Part shown: in pieces, positions 26,555 through 36,475 of the stretch
Position numbering within the stretch: position 1 is the first letter of the stretch
Layout of the letters: each line of letters opens with the position of its first letter
NCBI GenBank assembly: GCA_012295225.1
Contig: WMKK01000017.1
Span: 248,001 to 312,000, forward strand
Length of the DNA: 64,000 nucleotides
Direction: 5' to 3'
DNA from: Ostreococcus mediterraneus
Lineage: Eukaryota; Chlorophyta; Mamiellophyceae; Mamiellales; Bathycoccaceae
Made by a program: the position numbers and the translations under genes
The notes under the pieces: model-generated
The model's database searches: none
Seen by the model: only the letters and a program-made list of their open reading frames with translations
Told to the model about the DNA's origin: nothing

Positions 26555-28048
26555 ATGTCGCACACGTGCGCGATCGCGGTGAAATGGGGCAAGGAGACGT
26601 ACGAGGTGGATGTGGATCTCACCTTGCCCGGGGCGGCGTTCAAGGCGCAGTTGTTTTCGCTCACGGGCGTGCCGGTGGATCGCATTAAAGTCACCGGGCT
26701 CAAGGGTGGGAAACCGCTCGCGGACGACAGCGACATGCAGGCGTGCGGGATTGAGGACTTGGCGCGGCGCGGGAAGAAGTTGATGATGTTTGGAAGCACG
26801 ACAGTGGTGGAGGCGCCAAAGGAGGATGTGAAGTTTGTGGAGGATTTACCCGAGAATGAACGCGAAGCGGCGACGACGGCAAACTATTCGCCCGGTTTGG
26901 TGAATTTGGGGAATACGTGTTACATGAATTCGGTGTTGCAGTGCTTGTATGCGGCGAAAGACTTGCGAGGGGTGTTGGAGGCGTACGTACCGGGGCGAGA
27001 CCAGCACAGTGGGTCGGCAGCGTTGACGACGGCGCTGCGAGAGCTGTTTGCGGACGTGGCTCGCGCGAGAGACACGGTTATGCCGGTGCGATTCTTAAAT
27101 ATTCTTCGGCAAATGTACCCGCAATTTGCGCAACATGCCCCCCAAGGTGCTCCGATGCAGCAGGATGCCGAGGAGTGCTGGAGCGCGGTGATGCAGACGC
27201 TCAACGCTGAGATTGACGGCGACGTCAAGAGATTATTTGGCGTCGGTCTTCGTCGAGAGTTAAAATGTGCGGCAACAGGAGAGACGCGCGTGGAAGACAG
27301 CGAAGAGTTTACTTTCAAGTGTAACATCACTATCGAGGTGAATCACGTGTCGGAAGGGTTTAAGATTGCGTTGAATGATACGCGGGAATTGCGCTCTGAA
27401 GCGCTCGGCGCGGATGCCATCTTTGAAGGTTCGTCGCGCATCTCGAAATTGCCCGAGTATCTCACCACACAGCTCGTGCGGTTTTATTACAAAACGGATA
27501 TTCGCGCCAAGGCGAAAATCTTGCGTGCAGTGACGTTTCCAGTTGTCTTGGATGTGTACGAATTCTGTACAGAGGAGCTGAAGAACGAGTTGGAGCCAGC
27601 GAGAAAATTGAAATTGAAGCGTGAGGACGACGAGGCGCTTCAGCGTATGAACGCTAAAAAAGCCGAGTTGGACGCAGTTGGAACGGATACTCCGATGGAA
27701 GACGCTGGTACGGCGCCGACCGATGCGGCTGCGGTGGAAACAGCCGACGCGTCGTCGAGCGGCGCGACTGCGGTCGTCGCGTCGACGGAACCGGAAACAA
27801 AGGAAGTGGACCCTCTCGAGGGCACCCGCTTCACTGGGTTCTACGATTTAATTGCTGTTTTAACGCACAAAGGTCGAAGTGCCGACAGCGGTCACTACGT
27901 GTCGTGGGTGAAGCAAGCAGATGGCTCTTGGACTGAGTTTGACGACGAAACGCCAATTCCGAAAACCGAAGAAGACGTCTTGGCGCTCAAGGGCGGGGGC
28001 GATCATCATATGGGCTACTTGATGCTCTATAAAGCTAGAAAGATCTAA
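26555..28048 (+). CDS. UBP6: Proteasome-associated ubiquitin hydrolase, UBP6/USP14 type
   Basis: 497 residues from the ATG at 26555. Residues 1-75 are a ubiquitin-like domain (VKWGKETYEVDVDL). The USP catalytic domain has the Cys box NLGNTCYMNSVLQCL (Cys122), QQDAEECW, and the His box SADSGHYVSWVK (His447) with WTEFDDE. An Ala/Thr-rich insert of ~60 residues lies before the His box. The N-terminal Ubl docks the enzyme on the proteasome, where it trims ubiquitin chains. All catalytic residues are present. It is divergent from MON1 and convergent with SDA1 (40 bp between stops). Confidence 0.95.
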   Translation: MSHTCAIAVKWGKETYEVDVDLTLPGAAFKAQLFSLTGVPVDRIKVTGLKGGKPLADDSDMQACGIEDLARRGKKLMMFGSTTVVEAPKEDVKFVEDLPENEREAATTANYSPGLVNLGNTCYMNSVLQCLYAAKDLRGVLEAYVPGRDQHSGSAALTTALRELFADVARARDTVMPVRFLNILRQMYPQFAQHAPQGAPMQQDAEECWSAVMQTLNAEIDGDVKRLFGVGLRRELKCAATGETRVEDSEEFTFKCNITIEVNHVSEGFKIALNDTRELRSEALGADAIFEGSSRISKLPEYLTTQLVRFYYKTDIRAKAKILRAVTFPVVLDVYEFCTEELKNELEPARKLKLKREDDEALQRMNAKKAELDAVGTDTPMEDAGTAPTDAAAVETADASSSGATAVVASTEPETKEVDPLEGTRFTGFYDLIAVLTHKGRSADSGHYVSWVKQADGSWTEFDDETPIPKTEEDVLALKGGGDHHMGYLMLYKARKI

Positions 28049-28088
28049 CAAATTAGAAATGTTTGAAACTATCACTACAATTCTTTCG

Positions 28089-30837
28089 CTACTTCCACGC
28101 TTTTCGTCCGCGTTGTTGCTGTCCCTTTTGCACGGGTGCGTTTCGTCTGCGCGTAGCCTTGTGCACGCGCGCCGCCAAAGGCAAGTTCTTCTTTTTAGAT
28201 TTTTCTTTGTTACTCGAACCTCCAGTTTTCTTTTGCTTGCGTTCTTTAGAACTGCCGTATTCATTATCTTCGCGACCGGCGAGCACGGTGGCGAGACGCG
28301 ACGCCTTGTCGTGCGCCTTGCGCAGACCAGTCGCCGCAAGAGAGTCAGGATTGACGCGGCGATCGCTCGCACGATCGGCACGACGCATGAGTAATCGCAT
28401 TTCATCCGCGCCACGTTCACTGGCCTTGTTTGCACCCGCCTTTGTGAGCGCAGCGTTGAGCTGTTGCTCGGTGCGCAGCGCCTTAATGCGCCGGAAATCC
28501 TCTTCAGTCAAGATGCGTTCTTGTTCAACTGGACCGCCGAGCTCGGCTTCTTCGGCCTCTTGCTCGGCGCGCGCCTCTGCTTCTTCCTCTGCCTTGCGTT
28601 TTTGAATAAGCTCTTTGTGGCGACGTTTGAGCTCGGAAAGGGACAATTTCCCATTCTTGCGTCGTTTCGCATTCGGATCGACATCCTCTTCTTCTTCTTC
28701 GCGGCCACGCTTGCCAGTGACCTTGACATCCTCTTCCTCTTCTTCGTCTTCGTCTTCTTCATCCTCATCATCAGAGCCTTCTTCGCCCTCGTCGCTAAAG
28801 TCTTCGGCGTCCTCGTCGTCAGAACCATCGTCGTCGCTATCCTCGTCGTCTTCGCTGTCCTCCTCGGCTGCCTCTGCCTCGCGTTTACGCTTGAGCATAT
28901 CGCGTTGCAGTAGCTCAGCTCCATCCACGCGATCGGCAACAATGCTTTCACCAAACTGTTTGATCCCACGCGTCATATCCGCACCCTTCCCGCGGTCCTT
29001 CTTTTCTAATAAACCAGGCGCGAGCTCGCGGAACAACGCGATGAGCCCACGCGCCGCATTTGACACCGGCTTGTCGCGCGCCTTCTTGTACTCGGACAAA
29101 TCTTGAAGTAAATCTTCATTCATCACCAAAGGACAACGCGCACAAATTTCACGAACGGCATTCAAGCCGACGGCGGCGACCTCGGGTCGCGCGCGGTCGT
29201 GAATGAATTGGTTTACGAGTTGGCGCAACATCGGCTCCAACGCATCCGGAGGCACGAGCTCGTGGCACGCCGTCGCGGCAGCGGCGAGGAGTCTCGTCAC
29301 CTGCGTGCGATACAAAACGAACAAACGTTAGTACATGATTGATAATTGTGAGCGCACGGTAACGAGGTGGAAAATATCGCGTCAGGTACTAAGCGGAGGC
29401 AATTGGTATGGGTCATGTTGGGAATGCCCTCGGCCAAAAGTTTGTCATCATTCGCGGGATTAACCGGGTTCGTGCGCGCGCGCCGGAGAGCACGCATACC
29501 TCGTTCTGATTGGGCTGAATATATCGCTGCAAAAACGGGTACACGTTAAGCATGATGAGCTGATGCATGCCGATGATGCGACACATGACGAGAATGACGA
29601 GCATTTTCGTTTCGTACGCCATGTGCCCGACCTGAAGCTTACCGAATAATAATTCAGCAAACGCTTGTGGGTCATTGATCAATTGCATCGCAGCAAATCG
29701 TGAGTCGACAGCACTGTCTGCCTTACGTTCCTTTCTTTGCATGTTTTTTATCGTGCGCTTGAGCTTGTGCTGTTTTTTCTTTTTAGAAGAGGCGACACCC
29801 TGCGTCGTCGCGTGAATAAAAAAGAGTTTGTCCTCCGTCAGTACGTGAGCTCGTGCCACTGCAAGTAAAAGTCAAAGCACACAGCGAGAAAAAGAGTAAA
29901 AGAAAAAACACGACACAGCAAAGCCTCAGAGATCTTGGTGATTAAGTGTCGTCACTGTCAAACCTCGAGAGTAGCAAATATATTGTAAACATCATTGGCT
30001 TCGCTTTTGTCGAAAGAAACACACACACAGAAGAACAGTAAAAAGCTCACGTACCGTCTTATACGCTTTGAAAACATCCTCCTTTGAAACTTGCGTACGC
30101 GATTTCATCGACGCTTCTCTATCGGCTGGATCTGCGTCGTCATCGCTCTCGTCACCCTCCATAGCCGCCGCCTCGGCGGCTTCATCCTGGCCCTCAAAGA
30201 ATTTCAACGCCGCTATTAAAATCTTTTGCGACGGATGTCTACACGCCTCGACGACTAAATTTACTGTCTTGGCGTCGGTCCAAATATTCCTTCTGTACAT
30301 TTCCGTGAGCACCGCCAATGCCTTCTTGGCCGACGCCTCGTTCTCATCCTTTACCGCTGCGTGCAAAAATGACTGCACTGTACGATTATACTTATCGTTC
30401 ACTTTATTTTTATTGGCTGCCTTGGCATCCGTCACGATGTGCTTAAACATCATAATTCTCAGTTGCTTATCCTTCACTTTGAACAACTTAAAAAACAACG
30501 GCAACGTCACCTCGACGCCAATCACGCCCTTATTTCTCAACAAAATCAACGCGCTCGTCAAATTCTTCCGCAACGCCGGGTCCAAAATCGCATAATGCCT
30601 CTCAAGCAACTCCACCACTCCATTCGGAAACCCCTTCGTCGCATCCTTATACACCATAGACGCGTGTGCGATGAACGACACGAGATCGCTAAACTCCTTA
30701 TGATCCTTCGAAGGCTTCAATGCGAACAACCCCCGCAACGCCTCGTAATGCCTCAGCTGCAACATAAAATCCTCCTCGTACCCTTCCGGGTCCTTCTTCA
30801 TCGCGCTTTGCAGCGTGAGTAAATCACATTTCGACAT
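28089..30837 (-). CDS. SDA1: SDA1 ribosome-biogenesis protein, three exons
   Basis: I read three exons: 30837-30051, 29858-29500 and 29300-28089, giving 785 residues. Intron 1 (29859-30050) starts GTGAGC and ends TTGCAG, splitting a Leu codon. Intron 2 (29301-29499) starts GTATGC, has TACTAAC and ends CACGCAG. The joined product aligns in order with SDA1/SDAD1: LQSAMKKDPEGYEEDF, then DKLFFIHATT, INDPQAFAELL, VYPFLQRYIQPNQNEV joined to TRLLAAAATACHELVPP, ICARCPLVMNEDLLQDL, an acidic stretch, LTEEDFRRIK, and the basic end. SDA1 is needed for 60S subunit maturation and export. It shares a 271-bp divergent region with the RS-KH-J gene. Confidence 0.93.
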
Positions 30838-31108
30838 CTTCCGTGCGTTTCGCGCCGCTCAGGATGCGCCGCACGCCGCACGCACCGCGCTCTCGACGCG
30901 TTTTTGGGGCGGCGGCGGCACACACAGTGGCGGCGGCGTTCTCCCTTGTTCGCCGCCGCGCGCGCCGCGCCGTCGTCGTCCGCGCCGCCGTGCGCGCGCG
31001 AATGCGTTCAAAACACGCGCGTTGCTCGTCGCCGTGCGCGTTCGCGAGCGGTGCGCGTCGACGTCGACGTTGTCGAGCGACTTTTAATGGCGCCACTGGG
31101 TGACGCGC

Positions 31109-32665
31109 ATGCGCCGTCGTTCTCGGTCGCGGTCGCCGGCGCGGCGGCCACGTTCGGTGCGCCGGCGCGATTCGCGCGATCGATCGCCGGCGCGACGCCG
31201 CCGCAGTCGCAGTCGCAGTCGCAGTCGCAGTCGCAGTCGCAGTCGCGATGCGCGACGGCGTTACGGTTGGCGAGGCGATTCTGATGACGATGATGTGTCC
31301 AGGCGTCGACGTTCTCGGTCGCGGTCTCGCGAGCGGCGGCGGCGAGACGACGAGTCGATGGATGCGCATCGCCGGCGTCGTCGTTCGCGATCGGCGTCGA
31401 AGAGCGACGACGGTGGTGAGGGTGAGCGCGTGGTGAATGCGCTCGAAGGGGAGATGGCCAAGCGTCGACGGTTGGAAGCCGCGCGCGCGTTACTCGGCGT
31501 TAAGAAACGTAACACCGAGGCATCCGCGCCCGCGAAGGGTGCGGATAATGATGGTATTCCTGGCGTCGATCCGCTGGACGCATTCATGGCGCGTGAAGTT
31601 GAGCCTGAGGTGGCGGCGAAAGCGGCGCGGGAAGCTGCGGAGGCGCTCGAGCGGAAACGTCGTCGAGCGATGGAAATAGCCGACGCCAAGGCGCGCGGTG
31701 AAGTCGTCAAACCCAGAAAAGATCTCGATGCATTGCGCGACGTCGATGAGGAGGATGTTCCGGATGAGATTATCGAGATTCCATCGAATAAGGTCAAGTT
31801 GCTCATCGGCGCGGGTGGCGAAAATGTCAAGGCTGTGGCAAAGAAGAGCGGATGTCAAGTGCAAGTGTTGAAGACGGATGAGGCGATGAGGGTTGGATTT
31901 AGCGGCGCGGATTTGGAAGGCGCCACTGCGGCGGCGCGAGCGCTAACGCAAAAGATGCTTGATGCTATATCATCGAGCGTCGTAGGCGTCGTAGACGAGG
32001 AATCGGCTGAGGATTCAGAAGAGGATGACGTATTGGCGACGAAATCCTCGAATAAGTGCGCGAAGAAAGCGTCATCGAATGGTGAAAACAAAGAACCGAC
32101 AATGACGAAAATTTCGCTCAACGGAAGCGAAACGCAGCGCGCGAACGCGAAGCAGATGATCGCGGAGTTGTTTGAGCGCGCCGCGGAGGAAAAACGAGAA
32201 CGCCGCATGGAGGACCGAGAGCGTCTCAAAGACAAACGCGCCCGCGAGCGTCGTTTATATCATTTGCGTCACGCTGCAGATTACGAACGTCTTGAAGTTC
32301 CACTCGGAACTTCTAAGGCGGACGTGAAGAGTGCGTACAGGAAGCTTGCGGTTAAATGGCACCCCGACAAACATCCCGAAGGTCCGGCACGTGTCGCCGC
32401 CGCCGAACGTTTCGCCATTATTCAAGCTTCGTACAACAATCTCATGACCACAGACGAAGAGCAAACGATTAATTCTTTAGCGCAAAAGGCGCACGGTGTG
32501 AACACAAAGAGCGACGCCGCGATGGCGGCGCAGAAATCCCGCGAGCTGAGCCAAGACGCGCGCGTCATCGCCGAACGCGAGCGCCGGGAATTCCAGGAGG
32601 CGCTCCAAGCCCAGCGCGCCGCCACCGAAGCCGCGTACGCGCGCGCCACGTATCAACAGTTGTAA
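31109..32665 (+). CDS. RS-domain protein with KH-like and DnaJ (J) domains
   Basis: 518 residues from the ATG at 31109. The first ~95 residues are an Arg/Ser domain, partly from a hexanucleotide repeat. Next comes VDPLDAFMA, a short box like that of the splicing helicase PRP5/DDX46. Then a KH-like RNA-binding domain (IIEIPSNKVKLLIGAGGENVKAVAKKSGC, with the glycine-loop GAGG), and near the end a J domain (ADYERLEVPLGTSKADVKSAYRKLAVKWHPDKHPEG, HPD intact). Together this points to a spliceosomal or nuclear-speckle Hsp70 co-chaperone acting on RNA-protein complexes. The function is inferred from the domains alone. Confidence 0.85.
   Translation: MRRRSRSRSPARRPRSVRRRDSRDRSPARRRRSRSRSRSRSRSRSRDARRRYGWRGDSDDDDVSRRRRSRSRSRERRRRDDESMDAHRRRRRSRSASKSDDGGEGERVVNALEGEMAKRRRLEAARALLGVKKRNTEASAPAKGADNDGIPGVDPLDAFMAREVEPEVAAKAAREAAEALERKRRRAMEIADAKARGEVVKPRKDLDALRDVDEEDVPDEIIEIPSNKVKLLIGAGGENVKAVAKKSGCQVQVLKTDEAMRVGFSGADLEGATAAARALTQKMLDAISSSVVGVVDEESAEDSEEDDVLATKSSNKCAKKASSNGENKEPTMTKISLNGSETQRANAKQMIAELFERAAEEKRERRMEDRERLKDKRARERRLYHLRHAADYERLEVPLGTSKADVKSAYRKLAVKWHPDKHPEGPARVAAAERFAIIQASYNNLMTTDEEQTINSLAQKAHGVNTKSDAAMAAQKSRELSQDARVIAERERREFQEALQAQRAATEAAYARATYQQL
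31204..31245. repeat. CAGTCG hexanucleotide repeat (7 units) coding for Arg-Ser
   Basis: A perfect hexamer array inside the RS domain of the gene at 31109. Length variation would change the RS tract by whole Arg-Ser pairs. Confidence 0.9.
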
Positions 32666-33003
32666 TTATCCTTAACCATCCTAGCTCGCACGCGCGCACA
32701 CGAGCCGCATGCATTTGAAATGCACAAAATTTTGCTCTTTGACCATAAAAAAACGCGTTCTCACCAGCAATAAGTCTCCACACCGCACCTCGGTGTCCCG
32801 CGCGCACGCGCGCCTCGGTCGCCATGGCGTGCTCATGTTTGTCCTCGTGTACGCTCACTGCGGTACGTCTTCGTCATTCGCGCATCGTCTCGGCGCGAGA
32901 CGCGTCGCCTTTGTCGCGCCGCACCGGAACACTTGTGTTTTTGACTGACACTTTTCGTGCGCCTACGCGCGTCTTTCTTCGCGCACAGCACCGCGCGGCG
33001 TGG
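32666..33003. other. Intergenic region upstream of the spliced membrane-protein gene
   Basis: About 340 bp. The downstream gene's frame is open back to an ATG at 32824, so some of this could be a leader (60 Arg/Ser-rich residues). I prefer the ATG at 33004. Nothing else is visible. Confidence 0.4.
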
Positions 33004-33796
33004 ATGCTGTACATAGTGTTGTTTCTCGTGAACGTGTCGTGCATCATATGCTCTGGTTTGATGATTAAGGTGCGTACGTTTGCGTGCACGTTGACGGCGC
33101 GCAGGGTTGAAAAACAAAAGCTCGTTTACGTGTTCGAGACTGACACGTTCTTCGCGTTCGATGCGCGCTTGCACGCGCGAATAGTACATGAAAAATCGCG
33201 TATTTCCATACGTCGGACCGAGCTTGGAAGATCCCATGGCTGCGTTGAGGAATTACTTGCTCTCGGTAATTCTGGCGCAGTTGTTTTACTACGTTGTGGC
33301 GACGTTTACGCTGCTCAATCGAACAGTTCGACGGGATGGGGTGAGTGCGTGGTATGGCTACGTCATTGGGGCGACGTTTCATATGATTTGGATAATGATT
33401 GCGCAAGGGATGTTCGTGCAAGGGTTCCATCCGCAGTTTAAGGCGATTGATAACGAGATTCCGTCGGGCACAATGTACTCGTCGACGGATTCAAATCGAT
33501 CGTTGGCTTTGACAGGATTATCATATACCAGCGCTTCGCTGCACGTACTTTTGTTTTTAGTTTTGCTGTTCAAGCGGGATAGTATTTGTGGCGAAACTGC
33601 GCCTCGACCTGCGCAAGTAGCGCGTACAGCGTCTCGCGCGGATACGCGCAGCCGATTCCGCGTCACGCCACTGAGCGATGACGCCGCTTCTCCCGCGAAC
33701 TCAAGTCATGCGATGGAGATGGGAGGTGCCAGCGCCGCACCCACACTCGGAGGTTCGTCATCGTTACGTTTCGGTGGCGATCGATTTAGCACTTAG
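33004..33796 (+). CDS. Small four-TM membrane protein, two exons, unknown family
   Basis: Exon 1 is 33004-33069 and exon 2 is 33185-33796, about 225 residues. The intron (115 nt) starts GTGCGTACG, has a TACTGAC-like branch site (GACTGAC near 33139) and ends GAATAG, keeping phase 0. The N-terminus is a membrane helix (MLYIVLFLVNVSCIICSG), followed by three more (LLSVILAQLFYYVVATFTLL, VIGATFHMIWIMIAQ, ASLHVLLFLVLLF) and a Ser/Ala-rich tail of ~60 residues, presumably cytosolic. I do not recognise the family. An alternative ATG at 32824 would add a 60-residue basic leader. Confidence 0.65.
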
Positions 33797-33864
33797 CTTT
33801 GCAGACAACAACGCAGCTCTTATTACACGGAATTAAAATTGTTTGAAGCGCCACACAACTGGTA

Positions 33865-35190
33865 CTATTTCTTTTTTGACTTCTTTTCTTGAGATTCGTC
33901 TTTTTGAAACGCCGTTCCGAACAACTTGGCGCTGGTATCGTTCGCTTCATCCAACATAACGGGCGCGGCGGTCCATTGGACGCCCAACGCCTCCAATGCG
34001 TTTATTTTGCTCTTGTTCAACTCGCCAGATTGCTTCTTGACGCGCTGCTTTCGCAACCACGTCGCGAGCTTTTTATCATCATGCGAGGACACGACGGCGT
34101 GTCCATTCGCCTTGACGAACGTTTTCAAACGAGCTAAATTCTTTTCAAACGCCGACATGGGGGTTACCTTCCAATCGCGATCCAATTGCAAGCCATCCAG
34201 AAGTGCGGCGCGGTCGTCTTCCATCATACCTTTGGCGTAACGCTTACGCTGCGCTCGAACCCATTGAAATAACGTCGGGTCGTCTTTATTGGATGGTAAA
34301 TCGCCATGTGCGCGCACAAATCGAGCCAGCTCTGTAAATCTCGTACCCCAAGGCACCTCATTATGAGGTTTGATTTCCCATTCAACGCCAACGCTCTCGA
34401 GCTTGTGAGTTTTTTCCACATTCAGTTTCCCATCCCGCTTTGATCGTCGCTGTTCTAACAACCAAAAGTACAACCCAGCATGTTCGTCATCTTCTGGTAC
34501 ACGCGTGCTCCCACCGTTTGCTTGTGCGAACGACTTGAGTTCTGCTAAACGGTCATCCCAAGAGCGCACCGCGCGCTCGTCGTGATTATCAAAGTTCACT
34601 CCGAGCGAAATCAGCGCGTCGTACTTGTCCTCCGACAATCCCCCATCACGATAACTCGCAATCTGATGACTCACCCACTTGGCCAACGCATCATTTTCAC
34701 TCGCCTTGACGTTACCATTACCATGAGCGGCGTAATATTTCGCCAATTCGCGCACGCGTTCGTCAAACGTCACCACGACTTTCGGACGCCTGGTCACCGT
34801 CTTTCTCAAATCCCACGTCACCCCGAGCGCTTCGAGCTTCTCCGCCCGCGCATCGCTCAATCGCCCCGCGCGACGCTCTGAACGCTGTCTCGATAACCAT
34901 CTCCGCAGCGCATTCAGCTCGCGCGGAAGCTCGACGGTGCCGTACATCGCTTTAAACGTCGAGAGTTCAGCCAAGCGCGCGTCCCATGACACGCGCCCGC
35001 GCCCCGACGCCCCCGACGCCGCTGACGCCCCGCCCGCGGGCGCATCGCCACCATCCGCGCTCGCCGCGCGCACACCGACGACGCGAGGCCCGCACGGACG
35101 CACGCGCGCGCGCGCATCCGCCGCTCGGATGGTTCGAACCCGAGGCTGTGCGCGTTTCAAACATCCCGCGCTCGCGCGCGCCGCGAACAT
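33865..35190 (-). CDS. Organelle-targeted protein made of five helicase-associated (HA) repeats
   Basis: About 441 residues from the ATG at 35190. The leader (1-60) is Arg/Ala rich, transit-like. The rest is five ~62-65-residue repeats of the form W-x2-R-x2-EL-x3-F-x3-G-x(n)-L-x2-W-x3-QR-x8-G-L-x9-L-x2-LG-V-x-W, the pattern of the helicase-associated domain (PF03457). Repeats begin near VSWDARLAEL, VTFDERVREL, RSWDDRLAEL, VPWGTRFTEL and SAFEKNLARL. It ends with a Lys-rich tail. There is no helicase domain in this gene or nearby. HA repeats are thought to bind nucleic acid, so an organellar DNA/RNA-binding role is possible. The function is unknown. Confidence 0.8.
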   Translation of the reverse strand: MFAARASAGCLKRAQPRVRTIRAADARARVRPCGPRVVGVRAASADGGDAPAGGASAASGASGRGRVSWDARLAELSTFKAMYGTVELPRELNALRRWLSRQRSERRAGRLSDARAEKLEALGVTWDLRKTVTRRPKVVVTFDERVRELAKYYAAHGNGNVKASENDALAKWVSHQIASYRDGGLSEDKYDALISLGVNFDNHDERAVRSWDDRLAELKSFAQANGGSTRVPEDDEHAGLYFWLLEQRRSKRDGKLNVEKTHKLESVGVEWEIKPHNEVPWGTRFTELARFVRAHGDLPSNKDDPTLFQWVRAQRKRYAKGMMEDDRAALLDGLQLDRDWKVTPMSAFEKNLARLKTFVKANGHAVVSSHDDKKLATWLRKQRVKKQSGELNKSKINALEALGVQWTAAPVMLDEANDTSAKLFGTAFQKDESQEKKSKKK

Positions 35191-35590
35191 CGCCGTCGCG
35201 ATGGCGCGATCGATGCGATGGCGCGCGCGTCGCGTCGCGATTTCGGTGCGCGCAGAGGCGATGGAGCGCGTGCGTGCGTGCGCGCGTACGTCGTCGAGCG
35301 CGCGATTGTGAAGATAAGATTCGTTGTCTTCGTGGGACTTAAACCCGCACACGACGACGCCGTCGATGCGCGCGGTGCCGAAGGGCGTGACAAAAGCATC
35401 GCCACGAATGGTACGGCGTCGTTGATCGCGCGCGCATCGCGTTCGCTCGCGTCAGGCGCGCGCCAGGGGGTGTTTTTTGTGATTGCTGACGTTTAACTAA
35501 CTACTTTTTGTGTCTGTCGATGCGTGGTAGACGCGCGCGCGCGCGCTGAGTTTCCTGTGCGAGCGCGCACCGAACGTGGCGTGGCGTGTG
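35191..35590. promoter_or_regulatory. Divergent intergenic region, HA-repeat gene / MTHFR-like gene
   Basis: 400 bp, GC-rich with CGCG runs and one AT-richer stretch near 35465-35515. It presumably holds both promoters. No RNA gene recognised. Confidence 0.35.
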
Positions 35591-36418
35591 ATGCAGCCTG
35601 CGCTGTCGAGTGGGGCGTTTAGCGGGGTGGTGTATCCGGATTTTCGGGAGAAGGGTGAAGACGCGAGTCACGGGCTGGCGACGGCGGCGGACGCGGACGA
35701 AAGTCGCGCGACATCGAGTGGATTGATCGTGCAGACCATCGCCGGTGGGCGATGTGCGGGGTTGGATGACGTGCGCGTGCGCGCGCTGGAGGCGGTGCGC
35801 GTGGATGCGCGAGAGGTGGGGTTGTTAGCGGTGTCTGGCGACGCGGGTGGCGGCGGCGGCTTGGGATCGATCGATGTGCTCAGAGAGCTGGCGGCGATGC
35901 GCGCGCGAGGTGAATTCTCGCGAGACGTGAAGTTACTCGCGGCGGCAAATCCCATGCGAGGCGCCGAGGATGCCGCGCGCATGGTTGCAAAGCGCGAATC
36001 GGGTTGCGACGGCTTTATTACGCAGCCGGCGTTGTTGCGGGACGCGTTTGCTGAATGGCACGAAAGCGCCGTGAAATACGGCGCACTGGATGATTCGGGC
36101 GACGTGACGTGTCATTTAGGCATAGCGTGCATCAAGTCTACGAAAAGTTTAGATTTTTGGCTCAATCTCACTGGGGTGAATCGTTCGACTTCGGCTGAGG
36201 CGAGAATGGTTTTCGACGAATTCGTCTCTCGCGAAATCGAAATGTCCCCCGATGTCTTCCACGACTGGGCGTTCGAGCGATTAGAATTAGCCACGATGCA
36301 CGCGATTTCGACGCAATATTGCGATGGTGCGCACTTCATGCCCGTCACGACGCAGGGCTATGCGTTCGCGGAGACGCTGGCGTCGAGTGTGCTCAAGACG
36401 TTTCTTAGCAAAAAGTGA
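35591..36418 (+). CDS. Methylenetetrahydrofolate-reductase-like barrel protein (tentative)
   Basis: 275 residues from the ATG at 35591. The sequence reads like an alpha/beta barrel: GGRCAGLDDVRVRALEAV, then LLAVSGDAGGGGGLGSIDVLREL, KLLAAANPMRGAEDAARMVAKRESGCDGFITQPALL and later LATMHAISTQYCDGAHFMPV. The strand arrangement A-NP, then the Lys/Glu helix, GCDGFITQP, and finally GAHFMPV resembles the MTHFR/FAD-linked oxidoreductase fold, but it is shorter than MTHFR and I cannot confirm the FAD- or folate-binding residues. It should be treated as a fold-level guess. It ends 57 bp before TRM11. Confidence 0.5.
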   Translation: MQPALSSGAFSGVVYPDFREKGEDASHGLATAADADESRATSSGLIVQTIAGGRCAGLDDVRVRALEAVRVDAREVGLLAVSGDAGGGGGLGSIDVLRELAAMRARGEFSRDVKLLAAANPMRGAEDAARMVAKRESGCDGFITQPALLRDAFAEWHESAVKYGALDDSGDVTCHLGIACIKSTKSLDFWLNLTGVNRSTSAEARMVFDEFVSREIEMSPDVFHDWAFERLELATMHAISTQYCDGAHFMPVTTQGYAFAETLASSVLKTFLSKK

Positions 36419-36475
36419 CTTGTCAACACATACACAACTTCATTTCGAATCGCGCGCGCGTCGCGTTGTGTCGGC

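Noticed and set aside
26464-26799. N-terminal extension of MON1 overlapping the protease gene
   Set aside because: It would cover the start of the divergent UBP6 gene and lacks family similarity. The ATG at 26463 fits better.
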